From positions 62,001-126,000 of the forward strand of contig NZ_PJBE01000012.1 of the NCBI RefSeq assembly GCF_002836205.1: a DNA stretch of 64,000 bases. Direction: 5' to 3'. Shown here piece by piece: positions 61,047 to 64,000 of the stretch. The stretch's first letter is position 1; the number at the start of each line of letters is the position of its first letter. The notes under the pieces were generated by a model. It made no database searches and was not told the origin of the DNA. It saw only the letters and a list, made by a program, of their open reading frames with translations. Source of the stretch: Shewanella sp. Choline-02u-19. Lineage in GTDB: Bacteria > Pseudomonadota > Gammaproteobacteria > Enterobacterales > Shewanellaceae. Both the position numbers and the translations under genes were made by a program.

Positions 61047-62204
61047 ATGCGGCAAATAGTGAAAATTGCCTCTGTGTTAAGTGTGGCGTTATGGATAACT
61101 GGATGTGGGCAAAAATCTGATCAAATGGGGCCTCAAGAAAGAGGACCTATGGAGGTGGGTGTAATTACTATAGCGGCTCAATCTCAATCTATTTTGGTTG
61201 AACTACCTGGACGAAGTAAGGCGTATTTAGAAGCAGAGGTTCGCCCTCAAGTCAGTGGTATTATTATGAACCGCGGCTTTGTTGAAGGAAAAGATGTAAA
61301 GAAAGGTCAATCTCTGTATCAGATTGACTCGGCAACCTATAAAGCGGCACTCGTTAGTGCACAAGCAGATCTTAAAAGTGCAGAAGCAAGCTTAGTGTCA
61401 GCTAAAGCCAAGGCTTTGCGTTTTAAGAAGCTGGTAAAGTTAAACTCCATCAGTGAGCAGGATTATGATGAAGCTGATGCGGCATACAAAGAAGCGTTAG
61501 CGCGTGTCACCGTTGCCGAAGCTGCTATCAATACCGCGAATATTAACCTTGAGTACACCGAAGTGCGTGCCCCTATTTCTGGGCGTGTAGGTAAATCTTC
61601 AGTGACTGCTGGTGCGTTAGTGACGGCAAATCAAACTCAAACGTTAGCGACCATTCAACAGCTTGATCCAATTAACATTGAGATAGCTCAGTCGAGTGCG
61701 CAGTTGTTGCGTTTAAGAGCTAAGTTAAAAGATGGCCAACTTAAGGCGTCTGATAATGCGGGAGTGCAGTTGGTGCTAGAAGACGGCACTACCTATAACC
61801 ATGATGGCTTACTGCAGTTCGCGGAAGTTAGTGTGAATGAAAATACAGGTTCAGTCGTTCTACGTGCCGAGTTCCCTAATCCGGACGGCGTGTTAATGCC
61901 GGGTATGTATGTTCGCGCTATCTTGAATACCGGTACCGATCCACAGGCTATTCTTGTCCCTCAGCGTGCGATTACTCGTAACACTAAAGGCCAAGCGGTC
62001 GCGATGGTGATTATCGACGGTAAAGTTGCGTCGCGCATTGTGACGACAGCTGAAGTGATTAATAACCAGTGGCGTATTACGGATGGTTTGAATGTTGGTG
62101 ATCAACTCATTGTTGAAGGCCTACAAAAAATTCGCCCTGGAGCACCTGTTAAAGCGGGTCCTTTAGTCGCGGATAAAAAACCTCAAGCACAACAACAGAA
62201 ATAG
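61047..62204 (+). CDS. RND efflux periplasmic adaptor (AcrA/MexA family)
   Basis: This 385-residue lipoprotein (signal ending WITGC) links the pump to an outer-membrane channel. It has the lipoyl-like and hairpin regions (VRPQVSGIIMNRGFVEGKDVKKGQSLYQID; ISEQDYDEADAAYKEALARVTVAEAAI; INLEYTEVRAPISGRVGKS) typical of AcrA. The ATG at 61047 is preceded by TAGGAGTT; the ATG at 61026 would place the lipobox further in and is less likely. The RND pump gene starts nine bases later. Confidence 0.93.
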   Translation: MRQIVKIASVLSVALWITGCGQKSDQMGPQERGPMEVGVITIAAQSQSILVELPGRSKAYLEAEVRPQVSGIIMNRGFVEGKDVKKGQSLYQIDSATYKAALVSAQADLKSAEASLVSAKAKALRFKKLVKLNSISEQDYDEADAAYKEALARVTVAEAAINTANINLEYTEVRAPISGRVGKSSVTAGALVTANQTQTLATIQQLDPINIEIAQSSAQLLRLRAKLKDGQLKASDNAGVQLVLEDGTTYNHDGLLQFAEVSVNENTGSVVLRAEFPNPDGVLMPGMYVRAILNTGTDPQAILVPQRAITRNTKGQAVAMVIIDGKVASRIVTTAEVINNQWRITDGLNVGDQLIVEGLQKIRPGAPVKAGPLVADKKPQAQQQK

Positions 62205-62213
62205 GGTAGAGCT

Positions 62214-64000
62214 ATGGCACGTTTCTTTATTGATCGCCCTATTTTTGCTTGGGTAATCGCCATTATTGTGATGCTGGCCGGGGTGTTATCTATCTTCGGC
62301 TTACCCGTGTCTCAATATCCTAATATTGCACCGCCATCGGTAGTGATTAGCGCTGTTTATCCTGGTGCGTCAGCTAAGACGATGGAAGATTCAGTTACCC
62401 AGGTAATTGAGCAGCGCATGACGGGTCTTGATAACCTGCGCTATATATCTTCAACCAGTGATAGCTTTGGTAATGCGCAAATTACCTTAACCTTTAATGC
62501 CGAAGCCGATCCTGATATTGCTCAGGTGCAGGTGCAAAACAAGCTTCAGCTTGCGATGCCATTGTTACCGCAAGAGGTACAAGCTCAAGGTGTTAATGTC
62601 GCGAAGTCGAGTGCTGGCTTCTTGATGGTGGTGGGTTTTGTATCTCAAGATGGCTCTTTAGATAAAAATGACATTTCTGACTATGTAGCCTCAAATGTGC
62701 AAGATCCTATGAGTCGTGTCCCTGGTGTGGGTACGATTCAGCTGTTTGGCGCGCAATATGCGATGCGTATCTGGTTAGATCCGCTTAAGTTGACCCAATA
62801 TAACTTGACCAGCATGGACATTATCTCCTCTATAAAAGAGCAGAATGCACAGGTTTCGGCAGGTCAGTTGGGTGGTTCCCCATCGGTAGCAGGACAAGAG
62901 CTTAACGCGACTGTTTCGGCACAAAGCCGTTTACAAACTGCCGATCAGTTTAAGAAAATCATTATTAAAGCTGACTCTTCCGGTGCAAAGGTCTATCTCG
63001 AAGATGTTGCGCGAGTTGAGTTGGGCGCAGAAAGCTATGCGGTAGAATCTTTCTACAACGGCAAACCTGCAGCAGGTCTTGGTATTCAGTTAGCGACTGG
63101 CGCAAACGCGTTAGCAACGGCTGAAGGTGTTCGTAAAAAAATTGCTGAGTTACAGCCATTTTTTCCCGAAGGTATGGAGATAGTATATCCCTACGACACC
63201 ACACCGTTCGTTGAAAAATCGATTGAAGGTGTAGTGCATACACTGCTTGAAGCTATCGTACTGGTATTCTTAATCATGTACCTGTTCTTGCAGAACTTCC
63301 GTGCAACGCTAATTCCAACGATTGCTGTACCTGTTGTATTGCTCGGTACATTCGCTATTTTGTCGTTCGCAGGCTTTTCCATCAACACCTTGACCATGTT
63401 TGCCATGGTATTGGCGATTGGTTTGCTGGTGGATGATGCGATTGTGGTGGTAGAAAACGTCGAACGTGTGATGCAGGAGGAGGGGTTAAGCCCCATCGAA
63501 GCGACTAAGAAGTCGATGGATCAGATCACTGGCGCACTAGTGGGTATTGGTTTGACGTTGTCAGCGGTATTCGTGCCTATGGCATTTATGTCGGGTTCAA
63601 CTGGTGTTATTTACAGGCAGTTCTCGATAACTATCGTTTCAGCAATGGCATTATCTGTGATGGTGGCGATTATTTTAACGCCAGCACTTTGTGCCACCAT
63701 GCTTAAACCTATTGCTAAAGGTGAGAGCCATACAAAAACAGGCTTCTTTGGTTGGTTTAACCGCAAGTTTGATGCGATGACTTCGCGTTATGAAGCGAGT
63801 GTTGCGGCGATGATCAAGCGTGCTGGTCGTACTATGATGGTATATCTTGCCATTACGGTCGCAGTGGGCTGGATATTTATGCGTATGCCAACAGCCTTCT
63901 TACCCGATGAAGATCAGGGGATCATGTTTACTCAGGCAATCTTGCCGGTGAACTCAACCCAACAGGCGACGCAAGACGTATTGGACGATGTGACAGACTT
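62214..64000 (+). CDS. RND multidrug efflux pump (AcrB/HAE1 family), 3' truncated by the window
   Basis: The ATG at 62214 starts MARFFIDRPIFAWVIAIIVMLAG, the AcrB N-terminus, and the frame stays open to the window end, so about 595 of roughly 1040 residues are seen. Visible family marks are SQYPNIAPPSVVISAVYPGASAKTMEDSV, GTIQLFGAQYAMRIWLDP, and in the fourth membrane helix GLLVDDAIVVVENVER with the two adjacent Asp residues of the proton relay. It should pump drugs or other amphipathic compounds using the proton gradient, with the adaptor just upstream. Confidence 0.95.
   Translation, partial: MARFFIDRPIFAWVIAIIVMLAGVLSIFGLPVSQYPNIAPPSVVISAVYPGASAKTMEDSVTQVIEQRMTGLDNLRYISSTSDSFGNAQITLTFNAEADPDIAQVQVQNKLQLAMPLLPQEVQAQGVNVAKSSAGFLMVVGFVSQDGSLDKNDISDYVASNVQDPMSRVPGVGTIQLFGAQYAMRIWLDPLKLTQYNLTSMDIISSIKEQNAQVSAGQLGGSPSVAGQELNATVSAQSRLQTADQFKKIIIKADSSGAKVYLEDVARVELGAESYAVESFYNGKPAAGLGIQLATGANALATAEGVRKKIAELQPFFPEGMEIVYPYDTTPFVEKSIEGVVHTLLEAIVLVFLIMYLFLQNFRATLIPTIAVPVVLLGTFAILSFAGFSINTLTMFAMVLAIGLLVDDAIVVVENVERVMQEEGLSPIEATKKSMDQITGALVGIGLTLSAVFVPMAFMSGSTGVIYRQFSITIVSAMALSVMVAIILTPALCATMLKPIAKGESHTKTGFFGWFNRKFDAMTSRYEASVAAMIKRAGRTMMVYLAITVAVGWIFMRMPTAFLPDEDQGIMFTQAILPVNSTQQATQDVLDDVTD

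Overview
The window reads as one continuous piece of a marine Gammaproteobacterium, most likely a Shewanella species. The reasons are the fdhABC formate dehydrogenase cluster followed by a HemN-like radical-SAM gene, the fused MobB-MoeA protein, the tup-mob operon beside a sigma-54 two-component pair, the PepSY/response-regulator/kinase trio, and PrlC and glutathione reductase in a typical gammaproteobacterial setting. This is recognition from the sequence; no database was searched. I saw no rRNA, tRNA, CRISPR array, insertion sequence, prophage or attachment site. Both ends cut through genes.

Layout. 1-6.2 kb: formate dehydrogenase (catalytic subunit truncated at the window start, Fe-S subunit, cytochrome b subunit), a HemN-family radical-SAM protein and a 59-residue unknown. 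6.5-12.4 kb: PfkB kinase, Cache-GGDEF cyclase, MOSC protein, small membrane protein, chemotaxis receptor. 12.7-20.2 kb: ETF-quinone oxidoreductase on the minus strand, then a Moco riboswitch with moaA-moaB-moaC-moaD-moaE and modABC. 20.3-28.1 kb: YgiW-like protein, PepSY/OmpR/kinase system, pseudouridine synthase, coaD, Wzi-like protein, VTT membrane protein, mutM. 28.3-30.4 kb: a large Ig-like lipoprotein. 30.4-36.2 kb: minus-strand operon tupA-tupB-tupC-mobA-mobB/moeA-moaA2. 36.5-40.0 kb: sigma-54 response regulator and kinase. 40.0-40.6 kb: tandem RyhB-type small RNAs. 40.9-43.1 kb: queuosine-precursor transporter with a candidate preQ1 riboswitch, and menF. 43.5-49.2 kb: a TonB-receptor/ECF-type uptake cluster that also holds an IDDTD (TiaS-like) protein and a four-cysteine small protein. 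49.5-64 kb: HD-GYP phosphodiesterase, DJ-1-like protein, YeiH family, gor, an outer-membrane barrel, prlC, thioesterase, GST, 3-methyladenine glycosylase, and an RND efflux pair cut by the window end.

How the genes fit together. Much of the window serves molybdenum/tungsten enzymes. ModABC and TupABC bring in the oxyanions, two MoaA paralogues with MoaBCDE make molybdopterin, MobA and MobB-MoeA finish the bis-MGD cofactor, and the formate dehydrogenase uses it. Iron control enters through the RyhB-type RNAs.

The two strongest candidates for something new are (1) the RyhB locus, with two complete Fur-box/promoter/core/terminator units in tandem plus a third decayed unit, and (2) the six-gene uptake cluster at 43.5-49.2 kb, whose substrate I cannot assign.
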